Numbered from the stretch's first letter, positions 1-9,133 are shown. The stretch: DNA of 64,000 bases from Microthrixaceae bacterium (GCA_011523825.1 WTFX01000017.1:1-64000); one strand, 5' to 3'. The notes: generated by a model from the letters alone, not told the origin. Program-made: numbers and translations.

Positions 1-54
1 GAACTACACCATCACACCACCCCACCGCGCGACCTAACCCGCGACGGACCCTAA

Positions 55-72
55 GTAGAGGCCAGCCTCTAC
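55..72. promoter_or_regulatory. Perfect palindrome in the leader of the RidA-like gene
   Basis: Arms GTAGAGGC and GCCTCTAC are separated by CA and lie directly in front of the Shine-Dalgarno AAGGAG (73-78) of the gene starting at 85. The position suits an operator that blocks expression of that gene. The TetR-type regulator encoded at 925 is a natural candidate to bind it, but that is inference. Confidence 0.5.
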
Positions 73-84
73 AAGGAGACACGA

Positions 85-834
85 ATGCTCATCGACAATC
101 CCCGAGGCGGCTACCGCTTCCTCACCGGCATCTCGCCGTTCTCCAGCGGGGTCGTGGCATCAGACGGCCATGAGGTGGTTCACGCCACGCTCGGTGCCCA
201 CGTGCCATGGCGTCAGGGGTTCGAGCTGATCGACGCCCACCTGACCGCTGCCGGTCGGGAGCGCCCGGCCCTGTGCGCTATCGAGCTGCGCTGCCCCGAG
301 CCGTATTCGATGCCCGGTTTCATCGAGTTCAACGCGGGCTACGTCGAGCTCATCCGCTCTTGGGACCTCTACGTCGGCGATCACAACCCGCTGGCCCGCA
401 CCAACGTGGCCCCGGCGCATGGCCCGCCTGCCGAGCCGGTGCTGCACGCCTTCTCCTACACAGTCCAGGCCGCGGCCGATGCGCCGACCACGTTCGTGGT
501 GTCGGGTGCGGGCGAGATCCCTGAAGCGACGCTCGACGACAACGAGATCGTCCGCAAGGGCGAGACCGGCCCCGAGGCCATGCGGGAGAAGGCGGGCCAT
601 GTCGTGGCGACGATGGGGTCGCGGCTGGCGGCTATGGGTGCCGGCTGGAGCCAGGTCACCACCACCGACGTGTACACGGTGTTCATGCATGAAGGCCTGC
701 TGGAAGACGCGGTCATCGGGCAGATGGGAGCAGCCACCCGCCACGGTTTGCGCTGGTACCGGTCGCGCCCGCCCGTCATCGATCTCGACTTCGAAATGGA
801 CGTCCGCGGAATCCGACACGAGATCACTGTGTGA
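85..834 (+). CDS. RidA/YjgF-like protein (tentative family)
   Basis: This 249-residue soluble protein has no signal peptide or membrane segment. The second half (about 155-249) has the helix-then-strand layout of the RidA fold, with a segment rich in Ala and Met followed by a VTTTDVYTVF strand and a terminal strand ending in RHEITV. That is similar to RidA-type imine deaminases or their inactive relatives. The length is about twice a single RidA domain, so the first half may be a second, diverged copy. The start is secure: AAGGAG sits 7 bases upstream of ATG. A TetR regulator follows in the same direction. The reading frame is convincing; the specific function is not. Confidence 0.65.
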   Translation: MLIDNPRGGYRFLTGISPFSSGVVASDGHEVVHATLGAHVPWRQGFELIDAHLTAAGRERPALCAIELRCPEPYSMPGFIEFNAGYVELIRSWDLYVGDHNPLARTNVAPAHGPPAEPVLHAFSYTVQAAADAPTTFVVSGAGEIPEATLDDNEIVRKGETGPEAMREKAGHVVATMGSRLAAMGAGWSQVTTTDVYTVFMHEGLLEDAVIGQMGAATRHGLRWYRSRPPVIDLDFEMDVRGIRHEITV

Positions 835-861
835 AGGAATCCTCACGATCACCGGAGCGCT

Positions 862-878
862 GAGGAGGGAATCTCCTC
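862..878. terminator. Short hairpin between the RidA-like and TetR genes
   Basis: Arms GAGGAG and CTCCTC enclose GGAAT, 28 bases after the RidA-like stop and 47 bases before the TetR start. There is no T-tract. It could end the first transcript or be an operator for the TetR protein. Confidence 0.3.
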
Positions 879-924
879 GGGATCGCCGTGACCGGCCAAG
901 TGTGACGGCTACGCTCGGCGGTCA

Positions 925-1566
925 GTGACCGCTGCACAGGACCCCGGGTCTACCATTCATGAGGTGATCGCCGAGCCCAAGCGGAGGTCCGAACTGGTCA
1001 CCGAGCGACTCTTGGATGCCGCCATGGCGGTGTTCGGCGAGCGTGGCTACGAAGCCGCCACGGTGTCAGCGGTTGCCCGCAGATGCGGCATGACGTCGGG
1101 CGCCATCTATGCGCGCTGGCCCAACAAGCAGGAGCTGTTCGAGGCAGTCGTCGAGCACGCCTCCGCGCAACGCATGCTGCTGCTGATCAAGAGCGTCGAT
1201 GCGACGCCAGCGGAGAAGCTCGCCTTGCTCGGCGCCAACCTGCTCAACACCGGGCGCGATGACACTCGCAATCTCTGGATCGAAGCATGTGTGAGCGCCA
1301 GTCGAGAAGGAGCGAAGGATGCTGCGATTGTCCACGCACAGGAAGTCGAGGCGACAGAACTCGTAGAGATCGTGGATGCAGGCAAGGAAGCCGGGCTGAT
1401 CGACCCGTCATTGAGCACCGCCGCCATTGTCCTGCTCTGCCAGGCACTTGGCCTCGGTTCGTTCCTGGCCCTGCGTGTTCAATCCCCGGAGCGGCCACAA
1501 CCGCCTGATGACGAGTGGTCGGCGTTGGTGGCTCGGCTCATCAGCGCAATCGGGCCAACCACCTGA
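925..1566 (+). CDS. TetR/AcrR family transcriptional regulator
   Basis: This 213-residue one-component repressor has the N-terminal TetR helix-turn-helix at about residues 22-68: the helix around LLDAAMAVFGERGYEAATVS, then VARRCGMTSGAIYARWPNKQELF. That is the classic TetR signature. The rest is an all-helical ligand-binding and dimer domain whose ligand cannot be guessed. Translation starts at GTG; no nearer ATG gives a full HTH. The hydrolase gene downstream starts inside its last codons, so the two are probably co-expressed. The palindrome at 55-72 is a possible target. Confidence 0.9.
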   Translation: MTAAQDPGSTIHEVIAEPKRRSELVTERLLDAAMAVFGERGYEAATVSAVARRCGMTSGAIYARWPNKQELFEAVVEHASAQRMLLLIKSVDATPAEKLALLGANLLNTGRDDTRNLWIEACVSASREGAKDAAIVHAQEVEATELVEIVDAGKEAGLIDPSLSTAAIVLLCQALGLGSFLALRVQSPERPQPPDDEWSALVARLISAIGPTT

Positions 1567-3143
1567 GCCGCCCAGCCGGCCCGAGGCCGGCACGCTCGCT
1601 CCCAGCACTCACGGCGCTGCTGTTCGGCGTGATTGCGTTCGCCTGCAGCAGCTCGGGCGTCTCGCCGCCAGCGACTGCCGGCACGGACCCGACCACGGCC
1701 ATCACGGCAGCACACGAGCCTCCAGTAGCGACAGCTCCCGCAGCGACCACGGAGTTGCCGGCAGTTCCCACGACTTCAGTTCAGCCTGAGGCCACAGTCG
1801 CCCCAGCGGCCGATAGCGGCATCGCAACAGAACTGGTGGGTCGCTGGGAGGGCGTCACCCGCATCGTGGCGCTCGGCGAACTGCCCATTGCCGTCGCATT
1901 CGAGCTGTCCGGTGACGAGTTACTCGCAGCGATGGACATCCAAGGCGGGATCGGGCTCGAACTGGTCAACGTCGCGCTCGACGAGAATCGCATCCATTTC
2001 GAGTTGGAGTCTCCCTTCGGTCAGGCCATCTGGGACGGCGAGGTGCGCGACGGGGTGATTGACGGCGAGTTCACCCAGGCCGGAGCGGAAGGCATCTTTC
2101 GATTGGAGCGAGCCGGCGATCCCGAGCCGTCGAGGTTTCGCAGCGAAGAAGTGGCCTTCACCAACGGCGAGATCGTTCTTGGGGGTGAGTTGACCCTGCC
2201 CGATGGCAACGGGCCGTATCCAGCCGTCGTATTGATCAGCGGCAGCGGTGACCAGACCCGGGATGTCGACGTGGCCGGATTCAGGCTCTTTGCGGTGCTC
2301 GCAGACGAGCTGGCAGAAGCCGGCATTGCCTCACTGCGCTACGACGATCGGGGTGTCGGCGAATCATCGGGCGACGGCCTGCAGGCCACCATCGACGACC
2401 GAGCCGCGGACGTCGAGGCAGCCGTCGACCTGCTCAGAGCCAGAGACGACATCGACGCTGCGCGAATCGGCCTGATGGGCCACAGCGAGGGCGGCATGGT
2501 TGCTCCCTTGGCGGCCGGCCGGTCCGACGGCGTCGCCTTCGTCGTGCTGCTGGCGGCTCCCGTCGTTCCGGGAACCGAGCTGCTCGAGACTCAGCAGGAA
2601 CTGCTGGAGCTGTCCGGCACACCGCCGGATCAGATCGAGCAGTACCAGACGATCCAGCGACTGGTCTTCGAGGCGATCGCGTCGGGGCAGGGTTGGGACG
2701 ACGTAGAGCGCGCGATTCGTGCGCTCGCTCACCAGCAGGTGAACGCGTTGCCCGAGCAGACTCGTCAGGCTCTGGGAGATCTCGACGACTACGTGGATGT
2801 GATCGTCAGCCAGGACATGGAGGCTTGGCAGAGCCCGTGGTTCGCGTCGACCCTCCAGCACGATTCTGCGGCCGCCATCACCGCCTTGAGCGTGCCTGTG
2901 CTCGCGCTGTTCGGCGAGCTGGACACCCAAGTGCGCGCCGGTCCCAACGCGATCGCTGTGTCCGAGGCCATCGCGGCATCGGATGTGCCGAGCCATGCGG
3001 TCGGGACGGTGTTGGGGGCCAACCATCTGTTCCAGTCGGCCTCGACAGGCAATCCCGACGAGTACGACCTGCTGCGACCTGAGTTCACCCCTGAGTTCCT
3101 CGATTTGCTGCTGGAGTGGCTCGGCGAGAACGTGGCAAGGTGA
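1515..3143 (+). CDS. Secreted alpha/beta-hydrolase (probable lipoprotein)
   Basis: This 542-residue protein begins with an Arg-rich leader, a hydrophobic stretch (LTALLFGVIAFAC) and a lipobox-like Cys near residue 45. A Thr/Ala/Pro-rich linker follows to about residue 95. A beta-rich accessory region (about 100-215) precedes a serine hydrolase domain: oxyanion-hole segment VLISGSGDQTRD, nucleophile elbow GHSEGG, probable acid in LFGELDTQ and His in GANHLF. Likely substrates are esters or peptides outside the cell. The GTG start overlaps the TetR gene by 52 bases; no other plausible start precedes the signal sequence. The exact substrate is unknown. Confidence 0.85.
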   Translation: MVGVGGSAHQRNRANHLSRPAGPRPARSLPALTALLFGVIAFACSSSGVSPPATAGTDPTTAITAAHEPPVATAPAATTELPAVPTTSVQPEATVAPAADSGIATELVGRWEGVTRIVALGELPIAVAFELSGDELLAAMDIQGGIGLELVNVALDENRIHFELESPFGQAIWDGEVRDGVIDGEFTQAGAEGIFRLERAGDPEPSRFRSEEVAFTNGEIVLGGELTLPDGNGPYPAVVLISGSGDQTRDVDVAGFRLFAVLADELAEAGIASLRYDDRGVGESSGDGLQATIDDRAADVEAAVDLLRARDDIDAARIGLMGHSEGGMVAPLAAGRSDGVAFVVLLAAPVVPGTELLETQQELLELSGTPPDQIEQYQTIQRLVFEAIASGQGWDDVERAIRALAHQQVNALPEQTRQALGDLDDYVDVIVSQDMEAWQSPWFASTLQHDSAAAITALSVPVLALFGELDTQVRAGPNAIAVSEAIAASDVPSHAVGTVLGANHLFQSASTGNPDEYDLLRPEFTPEFLDLLLEWLGENVAR

Positions 3144-3208
3144 CCGGCGCATGATGCCTGCTGAGCGGGCGAGGTCTCGGGCGGGGCCACGACGCGTAGC
3201 GTGGATGC

Positions 3209-3613
3209 GTGGCCGCGTGGTTGGCGGCGGCCGCCGTGGCACTCGTGCATGGGCTGCTGGCCGTCTTCGTCGTTGTGGGAGCGCCGCTGACGGCGCGCCG
3301 CCGGAGATTGATGCCGTGGTACCTCGCGGTGGTGCTGCCGATTGCGGCGATCAACATCCCCCGGCTGCCGTGCCTGCTGACGGTGTGGGAGAAGGATCTG
3401 TGGCAGCTCGCAGGTCAGACGCCGTACCGGGGCGGCTTCATCTCGCACTACTTCGTGGAGCCGTTCTACGGCCCGGGACTGGATGCCGGCGGCGAGACGG
3501 TGCTGGTCGTCATCGTCACGGCGTGGTGCCTGGCGTGGCTGGCCTACGCCGCCGCCACCCGCCTGCGCCACCGTGCGCGATCGGCTGCTCGTTCGACCAT
3601 GGCGGCGACCTGA
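3209..3613 (+). CDS. DUF2784 family membrane protein
   Basis: This small integral membrane protein has 134 residues. Hydrophobic segments lie at about 3-25, 36-55 and 95-115. The conserved DUF2784 core is visible: an N-P motif after the second helix (INIPRLPCLLTVWEKDLW) and the later FxxHYxxxxFY region (FISHYFVEPFYGPG). The family has no known biochemical role. The GTG start gives the expected length. It is followed 13 bases later by the DUF2237 gene, so the two may be co-transcribed. Confidence 0.8.
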   Translation: MAAWLAAAAVALVHGLLAVFVVVGAPLTARRRRLMPWYLAVVLPIAAINIPRLPCLLTVWEKDLWQLAGQTPYRGGFISHYFVEPFYGPGLDAGGETVLVVIVTAWCLAWLAYAAATRLRHRARSAARSTMAAT

Positions 3614-3626
3614 GAGACTGGGCGGC

Positions 3627-3998
3627 GTGGCCCAGAACGTTCTCGGCAGCGAGCTGCAGCCGTGCTCGTATGACCCGCTGACCGGCTGGTTCCGCGACGG
3701 TTGCTGCAACACCGACTCGGGCGACTTCGGCGTGCACACCGTGTGCGCGGTCATGACGGCAGAGTTCCTGGAGTTCTCCAAGTCGGCCGGCAACGACCTG
3801 TCCACGCCGCAGCCGGTCACCGGATTCGACGGCCTGAAGCCCGGCGACCAGTGGTGCCTGTGCGCCTCACGCTGGACCGAAGCGTTCGAGGCGGGCGTCG
3901 CTCCCCCGGTGGTGCTGGAGTCGACCCATGCCCGCACCCTGGAGTGGGCCAGCCTGAGCGACCTCGAGGAGCACCGGTTCACCGGCAACACCGCCTGA
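3627..3998 (+). CDS. DUF2237 family protein
   Basis: This 123-residue soluble protein matches DUF2237. It has the opening NVLGSELQPCSYDPLTGWFRDGCC, the DxGxHTVCAVMT strand, and the late GDQWCLCASRWTEAF segment followed by APPVVLESTH. The conserved cysteines (in CCNT, HTVC and WCLC) are all present, which suggests metal binding or redox chemistry, though the family is uncharacterised. The start is the GTG at 3627; longer readings upstream run through the DUF2784 gene and lack similarity. Confidence 0.85.
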   Translation: MAQNVLGSELQPCSYDPLTGWFRDGCCNTDSGDFGVHTVCAVMTAEFLEFSKSAGNDLSTPQPVTGFDGLKPGDQWCLCASRWTEAFEAGVAPPVVLESTHARTLEWASLSDLEEHRFTGNTA

Positions 3999-4555
3999 GA
4001 CCCCGCCGCCAGCTCACCGGGCTGGCGCGATGCGCTTGTGCTGCATTGACTGCGGGACTCATTTCGGGCTGCACCGGCGGCAATCCGGTGAATTCTGCGA
4101 CCGACGTCGGGTTGCGGCACTTGGTCGTCGAGTGCCGAGACATCATCGACACGGTCGCCGAACTCGTTCCCGAATACACGGCACACGGTTCCGACGGCGG
4201 CTTTGTGGCGTTGCCCACGAGGACACTGCAGCTGGGGCGGTCGGGATCAGCGGACTCGGGCCATGAGGACTACCGATTCGCAAAATTCGGGCTGCTCGTG
4301 CGGCGCTCGCGGCAAGCCTTGCTGGAGATCGTGCGCGCCCCTGACGACGCTTTCTTCAACTACGGAAGCGGCGCATTCGGGCTCGCCGACACGCTCACGG
4401 CCGGACCCTGTGACTCCGATCGCGGCGACTGGGTCGTCTGGGCCGGCGGCATCTGGGTGAACGAACCCGGATGCGTCGAGGTGGTGGTCTCGTCGGAAGA
4501 CGAGGAGATTCCCGTGCGGCTGGCCGTCGGTGCGCCCTGCGACGGCCGCTCCTAG
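3944..4555 (+). CDS. Small secreted lipoprotein of unknown function
   Basis: A signal sequence ALTAGLISGC with a good lipobox ends at a Cys encoded near 4070. The mature part is about 160 residues, rich in acidic and aromatic residues, with several Cys (CRD, GPCDSD, GCVEV, APCDG) that could form disulfides. I do not recognise the family. The start is uncertain: GTG at 3944 overlaps the DUF2237 gene, and no ATG lies close to the signal. Its stop overlaps the stop of the convergent lipoprotein gene by four bases (CTAG). Confidence 0.6.
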   Translation: MGQPERPRGAPVHRQHRLRPRRQLTGLARCACAALTAGLISGCTGGNPVNSATDVGLRHLVVECRDIIDTVAELVPEYTAHGSDGGFVALPTRTLQLGRSGSADSGHEDYRFAKFGLLVRRSRQALLEIVRAPDDAFFNYGSGAFGLADTLTAGPCDSDRGDWVVWAGGIWVNEPGCVEVVVSSEDEEIPVRLAVGAPCDGRS

Positions 4556-5619
4556 CGGTCGGGGCGGAGCTGGATCGGCTCGGGCGGCACGAGGACGCCG
4601 TGGAGCAGAGCACGATCGCCCAGGGGCTGGGACAGTTCGACGATTGCGTGTACGTCCGGGTTGTCGGGGCAGTTGGCCATGCCGACGTAGGGCACTACTG
4701 CGAAGGCCACCAGCACGGCGGCGTCGGTCTCGATGACCTGCGGTCCGCGCAGTGCGTCGCCCATCTCACGGCCGCTGGTGCAGCCGGCCTCGGTCACCAG
4801 CAGCTGGATGCGGGTGTCGGCAGGGTCCGGAAGCGCCGCGGGATCGAGATGAACGGCGACATGGCCGAGCCCTGGCGGCAGAACCACGCGGTTCTCGCAT
4901 CGGGTGGGACTGAGGTCATAGCCGCCCCACCAGCAGTCGGTCGGCGGGTCGCCGGCAGCGTCGAGGTGGATGATGTCGAGCGGGCCGCTGGGTGGTTCGA
5001 CGCTGTAGATGACCTCGAGGCAGACCATGTCCGCGGGCACGGTCTCGGCAAGCAGTTCGAGCGTGGCGTCTGTCGGGTCGACGAAGTCGAGCGACACCCG
5101 GTTCCGCACGGTCCAGACGCCGATGCCTTGCATTCCCTGGAGGTGCCCGATGGATGCCTGGAGCTCCAGGAGTGCTGCGTGGGAGTGATCGACCTTGACC
5201 ACGTCGAAGGGAGTGCCCGGCGGCAGCAGCGCTTCCAGCGCTTGGCGGTGGTCCTCGACGTTGCCGGCGAACGCCGCAACGATGGCCCCGCCGGGTGCAG
5301 CGCCATTCCACATGAAGCCGAACTCGTCGCTGTGCTTGGCCCCGTACTCCCCGACGGTGTCGAATACCGATGAGGAAAGGCTGTCGTAGGCCGGCCCGGG
5401 CCCGAACATGCTCTCGACATCGGGGATGTCATCGCACGCCGCGAACGCATCGATGGTGGGTGCGACAGTTGCCGAGGACGGTTGAGCGCTCTCTTCGGCG
5501 AGCGGCCCGGCGGTTGAGACCTGTTCGGGCCGGCTGGTCGAGCCGCACGCTGCGGCAGCGAGGACGGCGACAGCTCCCAGGGCCCAAGCACAGGCCCGCA
5601 GCCGCAACCGTGCTGCCAT
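4552..5619 (-). CDS. Lipoprotein of unknown function
   Basis: This 355-residue protein starts at the ATG at 5619. It has an Arg-rich n-region, a hydrophobic core (WALGAVAVLAAAAC) and a lipobox Cys at residue 25, followed by a Ser/Ala/Pro-rich linker to about residue 50. The mature domain carries scattered Cys (CDDIPDVESM, CLEVIYS, CWWGGYD, ENRVV after TRC, EAGCTSG, MANCPDN), consistent with a disulfide-stabilised extracytoplasmic fold. No catalytic motif is evident. It converges on the preceding lipoprotein gene with a four-base stop overlap. Confidence 0.75.
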   Translation of the reverse strand: MAARLRLRACAWALGAVAVLAAAACGSTSRPEQVSTAGPLAEESAQPSSATVAPTIDAFAACDDIPDVESMFGPGPAYDSLSSSVFDTVGEYGAKHSDEFGFMWNGAAPGGAIVAAFAGNVEDHRQALEALLPPGTPFDVVKVDHSHAALLELQASIGHLQGMQGIGVWTVRNRVSLDFVDPTDATLELLAETVPADMVCLEVIYSVEPPSGPLDIIHLDAAGDPPTDCWWGGYDLSPTRCENRVVLPPGLGHVAVHLDPAALPDPADTRIQLLVTEAGCTSGREMGDALRGPQVIETDAAVLVAFAVVPYVGMANCPDNPDVHAIVELSQPLGDRALLHGVLVPPEPIQLRPDR

Positions 5620-5685
5620 GCCGGGCAGGGTAGGAGCGCTCCTGGCGTTGGGGGGTGAAGGTGGGGCGGCGGGCAGACTGCGACG

Positions 5686-6051
5686 GTGCGGATGCTGTGG
5701 CGCGGGGTGACGTTGGCGTGCCCGGTTTGTGGTGGTCGCGGGTTGTTCCGTCGGTGGAGGCTGTACGACATTCGGGAGCGCTGCCCGAGCTGCGGTCTGA
5801 GGTTCGCACGCATGGAGGGTCATTGGCTGGGGGCTGTGGCGGTGAACACGGTCGTCAGCGCGGCCGCGGTGCTGGGGACCGTCGTTGCGGCGATGCTGAT
5901 CTGGGGCACCGATGTGAGCGGCGGTCTGCTGGCGGCGCTGGCCTTGCCGGTCGGCGTGGCGACACCGGTGCTGTTCGACCCGGTGTCGCGCACCTTGTGG
6001 ACGGCGATCGACGTGCTGATGAGGCCGCCGCAGCCGAGCGACTTCGACTGA
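5686..6051 (+). CDS. DUF983 family membrane protein
   Basis: This 121-residue protein has an N-terminal zinc-ribbon-like pair, CPVCGG (about 12-17) and CPSCG (about 33-37), followed by two hydrophobic helices (about 46-70 and 77-98). This is the standard DUF983 layout: short, zinc knuckle then two membrane spans. GTG at 5686 or ATG at 5692 could start it. The family's function is unknown. It reads alone between a divergent lipoprotein gene and the sulfatase. Confidence 0.85.
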   Translation: MRMLWRGVTLACPVCGGRGLFRRWRLYDIRERCPSCGLRFARMEGHWLGAVAVNTVVSAAAVLGTVVAAMLIWGTDVSGGLLAALALPVGVATPVLFDPVSRTLWTAIDVLMRPPQPSDFD

Positions 6052-6132
6052 CCGGCGCTGAGCCCCGGAGCCCTGTCGAACCTCGGATGGCGCGGTCCCA
6101 GCGGCCCGGGGCGCGGGTGTAGGTTCCGCTCG

Positions 6133-7764
6133 GTGACGCGCTCGGGACGACGCCCGAACATCTTGATCGTGATGGCGGATCAGTTGGCGCCCCACTTCAC
6201 CGGCGCCTACGGCCATCCGGTCGTGCAGACCCCGGCGCTGGATGCGCTCGCTGGGCGGGGCGTGCGCTTCGATGCCGCGTACTGCAACTTCCCGCTGTGC
6301 GCGCCGTCACGGTTCTCGATGCTGTCGGGCCAGATGCCGGCGTCGATCGGAGCGTGGGACAACGGCGCCGAGTTCGCAGCCTCGGTGCCGACGCTCGTGC
6401 ACTACCTGCGGCTGCTGGGCTACCGCACGACGCTGTCGGGAAAGATGCACTTCATCGGGCCCGACCAGCTCCACGGATTCGAGGAGCGGCTGACCACCGA
6501 CATCTACCCCTCGGGCTTCGCCCTGACGCCCGACTGGGAAGCCGCCGCGGTGCCGCCGAGCGACTGGTACACCATGGCCAGCCTGTCCGAGGCGGGCCCG
6601 GTGGTGACCAACTACCAGCACGACTTCGACGAGGAGCCCGGGTTCGCTGCGGTGCGGCACCTGTACGACCTGGCCCGGGCAACCGACGACGAGCGGCCGT
6701 TCTTCCTGGTGGCGTCGTTCACCCATCCCCACGATCCCTACGAGGCCCGCCAGCGGTGGTGGGACCTGTACGACCACGACGACATCGACCTGCCTGACCC
6801 GATCGCTCCCGACGCGGTCGATCCGCACACCCGGCGACTGTGGCGCGGCATCGGGGCCGAGGGCGTCGGCGCCACCCCCGAGCAGTGCCGCAACGCCCGC
6901 CACGGCTACTACGCCAACACCAGCTACTTCGATTCGTGGGTCGGGCGCCTGGTGGAGGTGCTCGACGAGACCGGCCGCACCGACGACACGGTCGTGATCG
7001 TCATCAGCGACCACGGCGACATGCTGGGCGACCGCGGCACGTTCTTCAAGATGTGCTTCTTCGAGCGGGCGGCGCGGGTGCCGTTCGTGATGGCCGGCCC
7101 AGGGGTGGCCAACCGTGCTGTGCCCGACGTGTGCTCGCTGGTGGATCTGCTGCCGACGCTGCTGGACATCGCGACCGACGGGGGTGGCGGTGGCGACGGC
7201 TGGCCCGAGATGAGCACGCCTCCCGCAGGGCGCAGCCTGTGGGAACTGGCGTCGAGCGGCGGAGCCGGCGCAGGCGACAACAACGGGAGCGGCAACAGCG
7301 ACGGCGGGGGCAGCAGTGGCGGCGGCACGAACGGCAACCGCAGCGACAGCAGCGACGCCGCTGGCGAGGCGTTCGGTGAGTACACGTCAGTGCTCACCAC
7401 CCAGCCGATGTTCATGATCCGCCGGGGACGCCACAAATGGATCCACTGCGAGGGCGACCCGGACCTGCTGTACGACCTGGTCGACGACCCGCTGGAGCGC
7501 AACAACCTGGCCGCCGACCCAGCCCACGCCGAGCTCGCCGCAGCTTTCGCCGCGGAGACCGCCGAGCGATGGGACAGCGCCGAGATTCGGGAGCGGGTTC
7601 TGGCATCGCAACGCTCCCGGCGCGTCGTCAGCGCCGCGACGCACGCCGCCGGAACCCCGTGGTGGGACTACAACCCCCAGCGCAACGTCGCCGCCGAGTA
7701 CGTCCGCGACGGCATGAACTGGCTCCACACCAGCCGCGGCAGCCGCATTCCCGCCGCCCGCTGA
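6133..7764 (+). CDS. Sulfatase of the choline-sulfatase type
   Basis: This formylglycine-dependent sulfatase has 543 residues. The metal-binding start is NILIVMADQ and the active-site motif CAPSR has Cys56 (converted to formylglycine in the family). Further hallmarks are GKMHFIG, SFTHPHDPY and SDHGDMLGDRG. The C-terminal WWDYNPQRN region resembles choline-sulfatase, which releases choline and sulfate from choline-O-sulfate. No signal peptide is visible, so it should act in the cytoplasm. Residues about 374-413 are an odd Gly/Ser/Asn/Asp insert absent from typical relatives. The start is GTG at 6133. Substrate assignment is by family resemblance only. Confidence 0.85.
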   Translation: MTRSGRRPNILIVMADQLAPHFTGAYGHPVVQTPALDALAGRGVRFDAAYCNFPLCAPSRFSMLSGQMPASIGAWDNGAEFAASVPTLVHYLRLLGYRTTLSGKMHFIGPDQLHGFEERLTTDIYPSGFALTPDWEAAAVPPSDWYTMASLSEAGPVVTNYQHDFDEEPGFAAVRHLYDLARATDDERPFFLVASFTHPHDPYEARQRWWDLYDHDDIDLPDPIAPDAVDPHTRRLWRGIGAEGVGATPEQCRNARHGYYANTSYFDSWVGRLVEVLDETGRTDDTVVIVISDHGDMLGDRGTFFKMCFFERAARVPFVMAGPGVANRAVPDVCSLVDLLPTLLDIATDGGGGGDGWPEMSTPPAGRSLWELASSGGAGAGDNNGSGNSDGGGSSGGGTNGNRSDSSDAAGEAFGEYTSVLTTQPMFMIRRGRHKWIHCEGDPDLLYDLVDDPLERNNLAADPAHAELAAAFAAETAERWDSAEIRERVLASQRSRRVVSAATHAAGTPWWDYNPQRNVAAEYVRDGMNWLHTSRGSRIPAAR

Positions 7765-7822
7765 GGGCCAGGCTGAGCCGACCGCACGAGCCTCGCCCAC
7801 CGAGGCCGCGGACACCGCAGCT

Positions 7823-9133
7823 TCAGGCGCTCGGCGTCTCCCCTGTGCGGCGGAGGAACGCGTCGTAGGGATCGGCGTCGTCTTCCTGGTCGATGATGGC
7901 CTTCTCCTTGGGAAGCCCTTCGAGTACGTCGTCGACGAAGGTCACCAGGGCTTCCTCGTTCTCGATCTGCCGACCGGCGGCCCGCGAGAGCGCATTGCGG
8001 TGCTCGATGAACTCATAGATGAGCTGGGCGTCGTCGAGCCGGTCCCGGTACCGGGCCGGAATCGCGGCGATGACCGGTTCGTAGCGCTCTGACAGCCACC
8101 GGTATGCCTTCACTGCCTCGGGCAGCGCCCCGCCGGCTTGGTGCTCGAGCGACAGGCCGTAGGCGTCGAGTGCGTTGAGCAGGGTGCGGGCCTGGTTCTC
8201 CTGCACTTCGAGCCCGGTCAGCTTGCGCAGACGCAGGTGGGCATGCCCTTCCTCGACCACCACGGGCCGGATTCTCAGCCGGGAACCGTCGGAGGATCGC
8301 ACCACCGACAGCTCCTCCACATCGAAGCCCATAGCGTTCAGGCGCTGGATGCGCTCATTGATGCGCCAGCGTTCGTCCGCGGAGATCTCGTCCTCTCGTG
8401 TCAGTTCCGCCCAGACGCGGTGGTAGCGGTCGACGAGGTCGTCGGTGATCTCAGCCGGGTCGACGTCGTCCTCGAGCAGCCCGCCGGCGATGGCGTCGTA
8501 CAGGCCCCCCGTGATGTTCTCGACCCCGACGGCCAAGTCATGCGCCCGCAGCGAGTCGGTCAGCGCCGGTCGGCACTCTGCGGTCTCGGCGTCGACCAGG
8601 TATGCCATCAGGGCACCGGCGTCGCGCCGGAACAGGATGTTGGCCAGCGAGATGTCGCCCCAGTACACGCCTTCGAGGTGCAGCCGGGTGAACAGCACCA
8701 CGGCCGCGTCGAGCAGCCGGTCGCGCAGCAGCGACGGCGACGTCGTGCGGAACAGGTACTGGTAGGGAAGGGCGAAATCCAGGAAGCGGGTGATCAGGAC
8801 CGAGTCGAGTTCCGAGCCGTCGGCGGCGCGGCGCCCGCTCACCACGCCCACGGCGCGCACCGCCGGCAGCCGCTCGTCCTCGAGCTGGCGCAGGACGCGG
8901 TACTCGTGCTCGGCCAACGCCTGGGAGGTCTCCTTGAGGGCATAGACGCGGCCCTCGTACTGCACCATGCGCACGACGTGGCGGCTGAGCCCCCGCCGCA
9001 CCCGGATCAGCCGCTCGGTGACGTCGTGCCACTGCTCGAGCGGCCGGTCCCACGGCAGATCCAAGTAGTCGGGATGCCCCTGCCGGGTGAGGATCGAGAG
9101 CCCCGACTCAGCCCCGGATTGATGTGCGTTCAT
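7823..9133 (-). CDS. DUF4032 protein with kinase-like fold
   Basis: This 436-residue cytoplasmic protein shows kinase-like hallmarks: a lysine strand (YALKETSQALAEHEYRVL), a catalytic-loop-like GVYWGDISLANILF and a metal-binding-like YLVDAETAE. The second half carries the DUF4032 region with VEEGHAHLRLRKLTGLEVQENQARTLLNALDAY. The ATG at 9133 gives a sensible N-terminus (MNAHQSG) and overlaps the upstream gene by 26 bases, so the three minus-strand genes 10468-7823 look like one translationally coupled operon. The phosphorylation target, if any, is unknown. Confidence 0.85.
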   Translation of the reverse strand: MNAHQSGAESGLSILTRQGHPDYLDLPWDRPLEQWHDVTERLIRVRRGLSRHVVRMVQYEGRVYALKETSQALAEHEYRVLRQLEDERLPAVRAVGVVSGRRAADGSELDSVLITRFLDFALPYQYLFRTTSPSLLRDRLLDAAVVLFTRLHLEGVYWGDISLANILFRRDAGALMAYLVDAETAECRPALTDSLRAHDLAVGVENITGGLYDAIAGGLLEDDVDPAEITDDLVDRYHRVWAELTREDEISADERWRINERIQRLNAMGFDVEELSVVRSSDGSRLRIRPVVVEEGHAHLRLRKLTGLEVQENQARTLLNALDAYGLSLEHQAGGALPEAVKAYRWLSERYEPVIAAIPARYRDRLDDAQLIYEFIEHRNALSRAAGRQIENEEALVTFVDDVLEGLPKEKAIIDQEDDADPYDAFLRRTGETPSA

